38,899 nt of DNA from JAHIKV01 sp965195225. Its GTDB lineage: Bacteria; Planctomycetota; Planctomycetia; Pirellulales; Thermoguttaceae. The stretch is from assembly GCA_965195225.1 (NCBI GenBank), contig CBDAFL010000128.1:1-38899 (forward strand), read 5' to 3'. A program made the position numbers and the translations under genes. Below are positions 7,909 through 15,612 of the stretch, piece after piece; position 1 is the first letter of the stretch; the number at the start of each line of letters is the position of its first letter. The notes under the pieces were generated by a model. That model saw nothing but the letters and a program-made list of their open reading frames with translations. It did no database searches and was not told the DNA's origin.

Positions 7909-9363
7909 ATGCCATCAGGCAATTCCCATTTATTATCACACGTTAAGCGTTGGGCGCTTGGCGGATTGGTTTTGGCGGCGATCGTAAGCGCGGCCACGAT
8001 GAACCGCTGGCTGCCCGAGGTCCGGCGGCTCGTCGGTATGTCGGCCATGGTTTCGGATCATGAGGGCCACGATGAAGAACATTTGCCCGCGGATAAGTGC
8101 GACGCCCACGAACACGAGGAGCATGGCTCCGGCGATGAAGAAGCGGATCATGAATCGCACGATTGCGACGAGGCCGCAACCGTGCGGCTGACCGCGGCGG
8201 CGCAGGAAAACGTCGGCGTCCGGTTGGCAAAGGTGGAGCTAGGGCCTTTCGAGCGTACGATTTCGGTGCCGGCGATGGTGGTCGAGCGGCCCGGGCGGTC
8301 GCACGTGCAGGTCGCCGCGCCGCTGACCGGGGTGGTGTCGCGGATTTATCCGCTGCAAGGCGAGGCGGTCGAAGCGGGCCAGCCGCTGTTCGACCTGGGA
8401 TTGACCCACGAGGAAGTGGTCGAGGCCCAGGCCGCGCTGCTGCAAACCGTCGAGGAACTGGACGTGTTGCAAAGGGAAATCGACCGGCTGAAAAAAATCG
8501 TCGCCAGCGGCGCCGTGGCCGGCAAGACCTTGCTGGAGCGGAAATATGAGCGGCAGAAACTCGAAGCCGCGCTCCGCTCCCAACAGCAACGCCTACTCTT
8601 ACACGGCCTGACGCAGAGCCAGATAGACGGCATAGTGACCAATCGCTCGCTGCTCGGCAAGGTAACCGTATTTGTTCCCTCGCGGCAAGACCCCACGGCG
8701 AAAACCGACGCGCCGCCCTTGCTGCAAGTGGAGGAATTGAAGGTCGATCCAGGGCAACACGTCCGGGTCGGCGAACCGTTATGCACGTTGGCCGATTATT
8801 CCGATCTGTTCATCGAGGGCAAGGCCTTCGAGCAGGACGTGCCATCGCTGGAAAACGCCGCCAACCAGGAATGGCGCGTTTCAGTGGTGGTCGCCGGCGC
8901 CGACGGACGGCGGCAAACCGTTCCAAACCTTGAAATCTTCTCGTTGGCCAACACGGTTGCCCCGGAGTCGCGGGCGTTCGTGTTTCACGTGCGCCTGCCA
9001 AACACTCTGGTCCGCGACCGCCGCACGCCGGATGGACACCGATTTTGTTCGTGGCGGTTCAAGCTCGGCCAACGGCTGGAATTGCTCGTGCCGGTCGAGC
9101 GATGGACCGAGCGGATAGTGTTGCCGTGCGACGCCGTGGTACGGGACGGCGCCGAATCCTACGTGTTCGAGAAGAACGACGGCCATTTCGACCGCCGCGC
9201 CGTCCGCGTCGAGTACCGCGACCAGTATTCGGTGGTGTTGGCCAACGACGGCGCCGTCGCGCCCGGCAAGACGGTCGTGGTGGCCGGCGCGTACCAGATA
9301 CACCTGGCGTTGAAGAACAAGTCCGCCGCCGCGCCCGACCCACACGCGGGGCATAACCATTAG
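7909..9363 (+). CDS. RND efflux periplasmic adaptor, CusB/CzcB-like, His-rich
   Basis: This membrane-fusion protein links the inner-membrane pump to the outer-membrane channel. The ATG at 7909 has GGAGA about eight bases upstream; an upstream in-frame GTG at 7861 has no such signal. It is 484 residues long. After an N-terminal membrane segment (RWALGGLVLAAIVSAAT) comes an acidic, His-rich periplasmic stretch (about residues 45-95, e.g. HEGHDEEHLPADKCDAHEHE) that probably binds metal. The barrel-sandwich hybrid domain (HVQVAAPLTGVVSRIYPLQG), an alpha-helical hairpin (about 165-235, ending in QSQIDG) and the beta-barrel domain (about 275-400) follow. The C-terminus is HAGHNH, another metal-binding tail. 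The His-rich segments argue for a heavy-metal rather than drug pump. Confidence 0.92.
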   Translation: MPSGNSHLLSHVKRWALGGLVLAAIVSAATMNRWLPEVRRLVGMSAMVSDHEGHDEEHLPADKCDAHEHEEHGSGDEEADHESHDCDEAATVRLTAAAQENVGVRLAKVELGPFERTISVPAMVVERPGRSHVQVAAPLTGVVSRIYPLQGEAVEAGQPLFDLGLTHEEVVEAQAALLQTVEELDVLQREIDRLKKIVASGAVAGKTLLERKYERQKLEAALRSQQQRLLLHGLTQSQIDGIVTNRSLLGKVTVFVPSRQDPTAKTDAPPLLQVEELKVDPGQHVRVGEPLCTLADYSDLFIEGKAFEQDVPSLENAANQEWRVSVVVAGADGRRQTVPNLEIFSLANTVAPESRAFVFHVRLPNTLVRDRRTPDGHRFCSWRFKLGQRLELLVPVERWTERIVLPCDAVVRDGAESYVFEKNDGHFDRRAVRVEYRDQYSVVLANDGAVAPGKTVVVAGAYQIHLALKNKSAAAPDPHAGHNH

Positions 9364-9368
9364 GAGAG

Positions 9369-9487
9369 AATGTCGAATGTCGAAATTCAAATGTCGAAAA
9401 CAGCCAATCCTACCGCGATTTGGACTTCGTCATTTTGATTTCGTCATTTGACATTCATTTGACATTTGAATTTCGACATTCGACATT
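9369..9487. repeat. AT-rich 27-bp perfect inverted repeat between adaptor and pump genes
   Basis: The arm 9369-9395 (starting AATGTCGAATGTCGAAATTC) is perfectly complementary to 9461-9487, with a 65-base loop that repeats the motif GTCATTTGACATT. It fills the 133-bp gap between the adaptor stop and the pump start and is far richer in A and T than the flanking genes. It may be a decayed dispersed element. Confidence 0.85.
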
Positions 9488-9496
9488 TATATTCCC

Positions 9497-12400
9497 ATGC
9501 TAAACTCAATCATCCGCTTCTCGCTGCAACATCGAATGTTGGTTATTGCCGCGGCCATGCTGGCGCTCGGCTACGGCGGCTGGGAGCTTTTTCATCTGCC
9601 GATCGACGTGTTTCCAGACCTCGACCGACCGCGGGTAACGGTGATGACCGAGGCGCCCGGCATGGCGCCCGAGGAGGTCGAGGCCCAGATCACCATCCCC
9701 CTGGAATCGGCGATCAACGGGGCCACGGGCGTTCAGGCCCTGCGCAGCTCGTCCGGCGTGGGCGTATCGGTCATCAACGTCGAGTTCGACTGGGGCACCA
9801 ATATTTATGTCAACCGCCAGATAGTGGCCGAGAAGGTTTCGCTGGCGGCCGACCGTTTGCCCGACGGCGTTAAGCCGCAGTTGGCCCCGATCTCCTCGGT
9901 CATGGGCCAGATAATGATCGTCGGCCTCTGGAGCGAGGGGGATCGGACCGATCCGATGGAAATCCGCACGCTTGCCGATTGGGTCGTGCGGCGGCGGTTG
10001 CAGACCATCAGCGGCGTCGCGCAGGTGTTCGTCATGGGCGGCGGACGCAAACAGTTTCAGGTGCTGGTCGATCCGAAGGCGATGCTTTCCTACGGCGTTT
10101 TGCTCGGCGAGATAGAAGCGGCGTTGCGCGGCAGCAACGTCAACGTCACCGGCGGATACCTCGACGCCCAGGGGCCAAACGAATATCTGGTCCGTGTTTT
10201 GGGGCGAGTCGGGTCGGTCGAAGACCTGCGAGAGTTGGTGGTCAAGATACGCGACGGCCGCCCGGTGCTGTTGAGTCAGGTGGCCCGCGTGGTCGAGGGA
10301 CCGGAGGTCAAACGGGGCGACGCCGCGGCGCTGGTCAAACGTCCCGACGGCTCGTTCGACGGCGGTCCGGCCGTGCTGCTGACGGTCAACAAGCAACCCG
10401 GCGCCGACACGCGGGATTTGACCGAACGGGTGTTGGCCGCCTTGGAGGAGCTGAAATCGTCGCTTCCGCCCGACGTACGCATTGCCCCCGAGTTGTATCA
10501 GCAGAAGAAGTTCATCGACCTGGCCGTCAACAACGTCGAGACCGCGCTCGTCCACGGCGGCATTCTGGTGGCGATCGTGCTGTTGATTTTCCTGCTGAAC
10601 TTCCGCACCACGATCATCACGCTGACGGCCATCCCCCTGTCGATCGTCGTTACGGCGATCATTTTCCGATGGTTCGACATGTCGATCAACACAATGACGC
10701 TCGGCGGGCTGGCCGTGGCCATCGGAGAACTGGTGGACGACGCCATCGTCGACGTGGAAAACATCTTTCGGCGGCTGCGCGAGAATCGTGCTTTGGACAA
10801 TCCGGAGCCGGCGGAGGGTGGCACGTCCCTGAGCGCAGCGAAGGGCGTGGTGGGGCAAGAAGCCACGCCCTTCGCTGCACTCAGGGACGTGCCACCCAAC
10901 GGAATAAAAAAACCGGCGTTGCGGGTGGTCTTCGAGGCCAGTTGCGAAATCCGCAACTCTATCGTCTTCAGCACGCTGATTATCGTGCTGGTGTTCGTGC
11001 CGCTGTTCGCTCTGTCCGGGGTGGAAGGGCGGCTGTTCACCCCGTTGGGTATCGCTTACGTCGTTTCGATCCTGGTGTCGTTGGTCGTGTCGCTGACGGT
11101 CACGCCGGTCCTTTCCTACTGGCTACTGCCGAATGCTCCGGCGATCCGGCGGCGCGAATCCATGGTCTTGCGGCTGCTGAAGGTTCCGGCCGCGAAGGCA
11201 ATCGGCTTGAGCCTGCGGTTTCCCAAGACGATTCTCGCCCTCGGAGCGGTTGCGGTGGCGCTGAGCGTGGTCGCGTTTGTGCGGCTGGAGGGCGACTTCA
11301 TGCCCCCGTTCGACGAAGGCGTGGCCCAATTGAACGTTTTGCTGCCGCCGGGTACTTCGCTGCAGCGATCGAAAGAGGTCGCCGGCATGGTCCAACGGAG
11401 ACTGAAAGAGATCGAGGGGGTCGAAACCCTCGTCTGCCGCACCGGTCGGGCGGAACTCGACGAGCACGTAATCGGCGCGAACATGTCGGAAATCATCATC
11501 GGCTTCAACCCCGACAGCGGCCGCAGTCGCGGGGAGATACTCGACGACATTCGCTGCGCTATGACCGAAATCCCCGGCATCGTCACCAGCGTCGAGCAAC
11601 CGCTGGCACACCTGATCTCCGCCATGCTTTCCGGAGTCCAGTCGCAGGTGGCCATAAAATTGTTCGGCGACGACCTAGACCTGATGAGGGCGAAAGCGCG
11701 GGAAATGAAAGACGCCGTCGCCGGCATCGAAGGCGTGAAAGACCTGGTCCTCGAACCGCAAGTCACGATCCCCCAGTTACGCATCGAACTGGACCGCCAC
11801 GAACTGGCCCGCCGCGGACTTACTCCCGGAGAAGTCGCCGGTTTCATTGAGACCGCCATGCGCGGCAAGGTGGTCTCGGAAGTTCTTCTCGATCAGAAGG
11901 TCATCGACCTTTTCGTCCGTCTCGACGAGTCGTATCGGGAGGACATAGACGCGGTGGCCCGGCTCTCGCTGGAGCTTCCCGAGGGCGGAACCGCTCCGCT
12001 TGGCTCGGTGGCGAGGATATACCAATCCGGCGGCCCAAACACCATCAACCGCGAACAGGTGAGACGTAGAATCGTCCTGCAATGCAACGTCTCCGGCCGC
12101 GGCCTGGTCGATGTGGTGCAGGAAATCCAGCGGCGGCTCCAACCAATCCAGCAGTCGTTGCCTACCGGATATTTTATCGAGTACGGTGGGCAGTTCCAAA
12201 GCCGCCGGTCGGCCGCCAACACTATCGCCGTGCTATCCGTGGTCTCGCTGATCGGGATGTTCCTGACGCTATACACCATGTTCCGCTCGGTGAATCTCAC
12301 CTTGCAAGTAATGGCCGCCCTGCCGATGGCCCTGATCGGCGCGGTGGCCGCAATCACGTTCACCGGACAGACGCTCAGCGTCGCCAGCCTGGTGGGATTG

Positions 12401-12760
12401 ATCTCGCTCGGCGGGATCGCCACGCGAAACGGAATCCTGCTGCTGGACCACTACTTGTATCTGGTGGAACGAGAAGGCGAAAGCTGGTCGCGGTCGATGA
12501 TCGTCCGCGGCGGATTGGAACGCCTCTCTCCGGTGCTGATGACCGCTCTGACGGCAGGCGTCGGCCTGGCGCCGTTGGCGATGGCCGCCGGCGAGCCGGG
12601 TAAGGAAATCCTCTACCCCGTGGCCACCGTCATCATCGGAGGACTGTTGACCAGTACTCTGGCCGAGTTCCTCGTCCGCCCGGCGTTGTTCTGGACCTTC
12701 GCCCGACGGGGCCGGAAGAGAGCCGACGAAACTCGGCTGGATACGTCTTCCGTTCATTGA
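9497..12760 (+). CDS. RND heavy-metal efflux pump, CusA/CzcA family
   Basis: This inner-membrane proton-driven transporter exports metal ions. It has 1087 residues and starts MLNSIIRFSLQHRMLVIAAA. The usual RND plan is visible: LFHLPIDVFPDLDRPRVTVMTEAPGMAPEEVE and a first porter domain, the membrane segment near residues 350-380, the transmembrane signature GGLAVAIGELVDDAIVDVEN near residues 402-421, and a second porter domain. In the last membrane block SLVGLISLGGIATRNGILLLDHY is followed by GVGLAPLAMAAGEPGKEILYPVA. The acidic residues of GELVDDAIVDVEN are candidates for the proton relay. A palindromic element of 82 bp is inserted in frame around residues 440-467, in the loop after that signature; without it the protein would have family length. 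It lies downstream of the adaptor gene and ends the cluster. Confidence 0.94.
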   Translation: MLNSIIRFSLQHRMLVIAAAMLALGYGGWELFHLPIDVFPDLDRPRVTVMTEAPGMAPEEVEAQITIPLESAINGATGVQALRSSSGVGVSVINVEFDWGTNIYVNRQIVAEKVSLAADRLPDGVKPQLAPISSVMGQIMIVGLWSEGDRTDPMEIRTLADWVVRRRLQTISGVAQVFVMGGGRKQFQVLVDPKAMLSYGVLLGEIEAALRGSNVNVTGGYLDAQGPNEYLVRVLGRVGSVEDLRELVVKIRDGRPVLLSQVARVVEGPEVKRGDAAALVKRPDGSFDGGPAVLLTVNKQPGADTRDLTERVLAALEELKSSLPPDVRIAPELYQQKKFIDLAVNNVETALVHGGILVAIVLLIFLLNFRTTIITLTAIPLSIVVTAIIFRWFDMSINTMTLGGLAVAIGELVDDAIVDVENIFRRLRENRALDNPEPAEGGTSLSAAKGVVGQEATPFAALRDVPPNGIKKPALRVVFEASCEIRNSIVFSTLIIVLVFVPLFALSGVEGRLFTPLGIAYVVSILVSLVVSLTVTPVLSYWLLPNAPAIRRRESMVLRLLKVPAAKAIGLSLRFPKTILALGAVAVALSVVAFVRLEGDFMPPFDEGVAQLNVLLPPGTSLQRSKEVAGMVQRRLKEIEGVETLVCRTGRAELDEHVIGANMSEIIIGFNPDSGRSRGEILDDIRCAMTEIPGIVTSVEQPLAHLISAMLSGVQSQVAIKLFGDDLDLMRAKAREMKDAVAGIEGVKDLVLEPQVTIPQLRIELDRHELARRGLTPGEVAGFIETAMRGKVVSEVLLDQKVIDLFVRLDESYREDIDAVARLSLELPEGGTAPLGSVARIYQSGGPNTINREQVRRRIVLQCNVSGRGLVDVVQEIQRRLQPIQQSLPTGYFIEYGGQFQSRRSAANTIAVLSVVSLIGMFLTLYTMFRSVNLTLQVMAALPMALIGAVAAITFTGQTLSVASLVGLISLGGIATRNGILLLDHYLYLVEREGESWSRSMIVRGGLERLSPVLMTALTAGVGLAPLAMAAGEPGKEILYPVATVIIGGLLTSTLAEFLVRPALFWTFARRGRKRADETRLDTSSVH
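10816..10897. repeat. 82-bp palindromic element inside the RND pump gene, in frame
   Basis: A 35-base arm (10816-10850, starting GGGTGGCACGTCCCTGAGCG) pairs with 10863-10897 with a single mismatch, around a 12-base loop. It stays open in the pump frame and codes for about 28 residues (including TSLSAAKGVVGQEATPFAAL) between RRLREN and PALRVVFEAS, two segments that lie close together in ordinary CusA/CzcA proteins. Confidence 0.9.
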
Positions 12761-12771
12761 ATGTTCGGCTG

Positions 12772-12799
12772 GTGAGAAATGCGGGCTAAACGACAAGAA
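12772..12799. repeat. Dispersed short repeat, copy 1
   Basis: GTGAGAAATGCGGGCTAAAC followed by GACAAGAA resembles 35444-35470 (GTGAAAAATGCGGGTTAGCT, ACAAGAA) with a few changes and one gap. Both copies lie between genes, so they are probably relics of one dispersed family. The gap 12761-12869 shows no clear terminator. Confidence 0.4.
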
Positions 12800-12869
12800 T
12801 AATGCAACTTCCTCTTGCCCCATATCCCGGTTGCCGACATACTACGTCATCCTTTTTGATGAGGTGGTA

Positions 12870-15506
12870 ATGGCATCCGCGACTGCTCAAAATAGTCAAG
12901 CTACGACGAGTGGCGAATCATTCGCCGCCGTTCCTGCCCGGGCGGTGGTGATCCTTGTGGCCGGCATGGCGGCCGCGTGGTTTGCCGCCGGATCGACCGG
13001 CCTGCTCGGACATTCACTGCGGCACACGCTGACCTGGATCGCGCTGGCCGTTGCGATTGTGGCCACATGGCCGTTGGAAATACGCACGTTTAGAATCTGG
13101 GCGGTTTTGGCCGTCGGAGTGATACTCGGATTCTCCTTCACCACGTCGCCGCTGCCGGCCGTAAACGTGTTGGCCGTCGCGGTGGTTCTGGCGGCGATCG
13201 CACTGGTCAGCCGCGGGGTAACCGCGAGGGTGGTTCTGCTCGGCGCGCTGGCCGCTACCGTGTTGGGATGCTTCCGTTTCGCCTGCGTCTCGATCCCGAT
13301 TGTCTGGCACGCCGCCGACGGAGCCGGTTGTGCGTTGGGGCGATTGGCCGGCTGGTTGGCCGGCAGTCGTCTGGAAGTCGGCGCGACCTTCGGTGGAATC
13401 GACTTCCTGGTCCTCACGGCAGTCGTTTACGTGGGCTGGATGATCTGCACGCCTCCGCCACGCCGAACACGCGCGATTTGGACCGCCGCGGCAATCGTCG
13501 TCGGACAGCTTGCATACCTGATCGTGCTGGCCAATTCGGAAAAGCTCCTCGCTCTTTTGCCCGAGACGATTGCCCCGCTGCAAGAAGGCAATAACCACGT
13601 CGGCCTCTGGACATTGAGCAACGGCCTGCGAACATTGATCCCCTGGAACCTGCCGCTGTTGGCAATGGCGATTCAGGGAGCGATTGTTGCGGTGATGGTC
13701 GGCTCGACGCGGTGGCTGCCGGTGGTCGAGCTTGATCCGCGGAAATTGAAAAAACAGCAAGAGAAGGAAGAGAAAGAGGACATCCCCGGCTCGGTGCTGG
13801 CGATGGACATGCTGTTCCGCTTCGGTCCGGTGTTGCTGGCCACCGCGGCGGCGCTGCTCGCCACGCTGGCCGTAAACGGCTCGGACCTCGGCGGCAAGAC
13901 GGTCGTCGCCTATGGACAGGGATACCAACTCGACTGGCTCAAGCCCGAATATGATTCCGACGCCGAAGGCGATTACGGGATGTTGCCCGTGTTGGTGAAG
14001 AGCTTGGGCGGAAAGTTCGTCGTGTCGAAAGACCTCTCGGAGCAAGACCTTGCCGAAGCCGACGTTTTGCTGCTGATCCATCCGGACCGGCCCTGGCCGC
14101 GGGAAACGCTCGAGCGGATTTGGGATTACGTGCGCCGCGGCGGGTCGCTGTTGTTGGCGGCCGATCCGACTGTCCGCGTGGGCGAATCGCGCAGCAGATT
14201 CAACGAGGTGCTGGAACCGCTGGCGATGCGGGTCCACTTCGACACGACCGTCGCCCGCGCCGCAAACTGGGAACAATCGCTCCAGCTCACATCTCATCCA
14301 TCCGCCGTCGGTCTGGACGACTCGCGGAATCCGTTCGGTATGCAAGCGGGTTCGTCGCTTGACGCCGGCTGGCTTGCCCGGCCTGTGCTGACAGGTCGCT
14401 GGGGATGGAGCGAGCCGGGTAGCGACGCCGCTGCCAGCGGCATTTCGTCGTACAACGCCGGCGAACGCCTGGGAGACCTGACGTTGGCCGCCGAGCAACC
14501 CTTCGGCCGCGGGCGGGTTGTGGTCCTCGGCGGAACCACCCCTTTGCACAACGAGACGCTTGCAAGCAGCTATTCCTTCGTTGGCCGGTTGTTGGGATAT
14601 CTGGCCAATCGGCAGTCGAGTCCGTGGGCGCTTTGGCGGCAGTTGTGTGCGTTGGCCGCGTTGGCGGCGATGGTCGCGTTGTTGGCCTGCCGTCTGGAAT
14701 CGTGGCAAATGATCCTTACCCCCTCGGTGTTGGCCGTGGCGTTGATTTGGTCCACGGCGGCCGGATACTGGTCCGCGCGAGTGCTGCCCGACGGTCGCCA
14801 CCGCTCGCTGAACAACGTCGCTTACGTCGATGCCTCGCACCTGGAATCTTACAGCAGCGATACTTTGACCGATCACGGAGTGGCCGGCCTGCTGCGCACG
14901 CTGATGCGCCACGGTTATCTGCCGCTGATGGCGCCGGACCTGAAGGCGGACCGTCTGGATCGTTGCGGGCTGTTGATTTCGATTGGCCCGGGCAGGGCTT
15001 TTTCACCCGCCGAGCGCGACACCCTCAAGCGATTCGTGGGCGACGGCGGCACGTTGATCTGCCTGGTCGGCGCGGAGCAGGCCCGCCCCAGCGCGCCGCT
15101 GCTCAATGATTTTGGGCTTCAAGTTCCATATTCTCCCGTTCCGCCGGGCGACGACGCCCGCGAACCGAGACCGTTCGGCGGCGGAATATACGGTTGGACT
15201 TACAACAATAATATCCTAGAGCCTTTCTATGCAGCATGGCCTGTGATGTCGACCGGCGACGAAGCCGAAAGTCTCGTCTCTCGGACCGAAGGTGTAAATG
15301 ATTGGGATCTCGTTCTCGGACGATCGGTAGGGGGTGGGATGTTCGTCGTTATCGGCGACACGCATAATGCCAGCAACGCGAACAACGCATTCGACGAACA
15401 AGCCTTGATCCGCTTCTGGCGATGGCTGCTCAGTCACGTGGTCGCCGGCCAGGCGCCCTGGGAACCGCCGGACGGTGATGACAAGGCCGAGGAAAGCGGC
15501 TATTGA
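12870..15506 (+). CDS. Large membrane protein with DUF4350/GATase1-like domains (pair member 1)
   Basis: The start ATG at 12870 has GAGGTGG close upstream; an upstream in-frame TTG is less likely. The 878-residue protein opens with about eight hydrophobic segments (residues 20-280), including LEVGATFGGIDFLVLTAVVY and, after a loop, EGNNHVGLWTLSNGLRTLIP. A lysine/glutamate linker (KKQQEKEEKED) leads to another membrane helix. A soluble domain resembling DUF4350/GldG follows (about 345-450: YGMLPVLVKSLGGKFVVSK, ADVLLLIHPDRPWP, VRRGGSLLLAADPT). Two more helices and a second domain of this kind (about 650-870, RCGLLISIGPGRAFSP, GDGGTLICLVG) complete it. Function is unknown. The membrane part has the spacing of an exosortase but no catalytic Cys. 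It precedes a second protein of the same plan and cysteine synthase, probably in one operon. Confidence 0.75.
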   Translation: MASATAQNSQATTSGESFAAVPARAVVILVAGMAAAWFAAGSTGLLGHSLRHTLTWIALAVAIVATWPLEIRTFRIWAVLAVGVILGFSFTTSPLPAVNVLAVAVVLAAIALVSRGVTARVVLLGALAATVLGCFRFACVSIPIVWHAADGAGCALGRLAGWLAGSRLEVGATFGGIDFLVLTAVVYVGWMICTPPPRRTRAIWTAAAIVVGQLAYLIVLANSEKLLALLPETIAPLQEGNNHVGLWTLSNGLRTLIPWNLPLLAMAIQGAIVAVMVGSTRWLPVVELDPRKLKKQQEKEEKEDIPGSVLAMDMLFRFGPVLLATAAALLATLAVNGSDLGGKTVVAYGQGYQLDWLKPEYDSDAEGDYGMLPVLVKSLGGKFVVSKDLSEQDLAEADVLLLIHPDRPWPRETLERIWDYVRRGGSLLLAADPTVRVGESRSRFNEVLEPLAMRVHFDTTVARAANWEQSLQLTSHPSAVGLDDSRNPFGMQAGSSLDAGWLARPVLTGRWGWSEPGSDAAASGISSYNAGERLGDLTLAAEQPFGRGRVVVLGGTTPLHNETLASSYSFVGRLLGYLANRQSSPWALWRQLCALAALAAMVALLACRLESWQMILTPSVLAVALIWSTAAGYWSARVLPDGRHRSLNNVAYVDASHLESYSSDTLTDHGVAGLLRTLMRHGYLPLMAPDLKADRLDRCGLLISIGPGRAFSPAERDTLKRFVGDGGTLICLVGAEQARPSAPLLNDFGLQVPYSPVPPGDDAREPRPFGGGIYGWTYNNNILEPFYAAWPVMSTGDEAESLVSRTEGVNDWDLVLGRSVGGGMFVVIGDTHNASNANNAFDEQALIRFWRWLLSHVVAGQAPWEPPDGDDKAEESGY

Positions 15507-15513
15507 CGACGAT

Positions 15514-15573
15514 GGGTGGCACTGGCATCTTGCCAGTGCTCGGGCCAACACTGGCGAGACGCCAGTGCCACCC
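15514..15573. repeat. Double hairpin repeat between the two DUF4350-type genes
   Basis: The arm 15514-15538 (GGGTGGCACTGGCATCTTGC then CAGTG) pairs with 15549-15573, with two differences that would be G-U pairs in RNA. Each arm also folds on itself (CACTGGC/GCCAGTG). It fills most of the 106-bp gap between the two large membrane-protein genes. Confidence 0.85.
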
Positions 15574-15612
15574 CCAACCGACGCGGAGCGTGGGAACCAG
15601 GAAATACGCAAC

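Noticed and set aside
9979..11850. Long second plus-strand frame in the RND pump gene
   Set aside because: It is Arg/Gly-rich frame-shifted sequence of the pump with no domain; high GC keeps shadow frames open.
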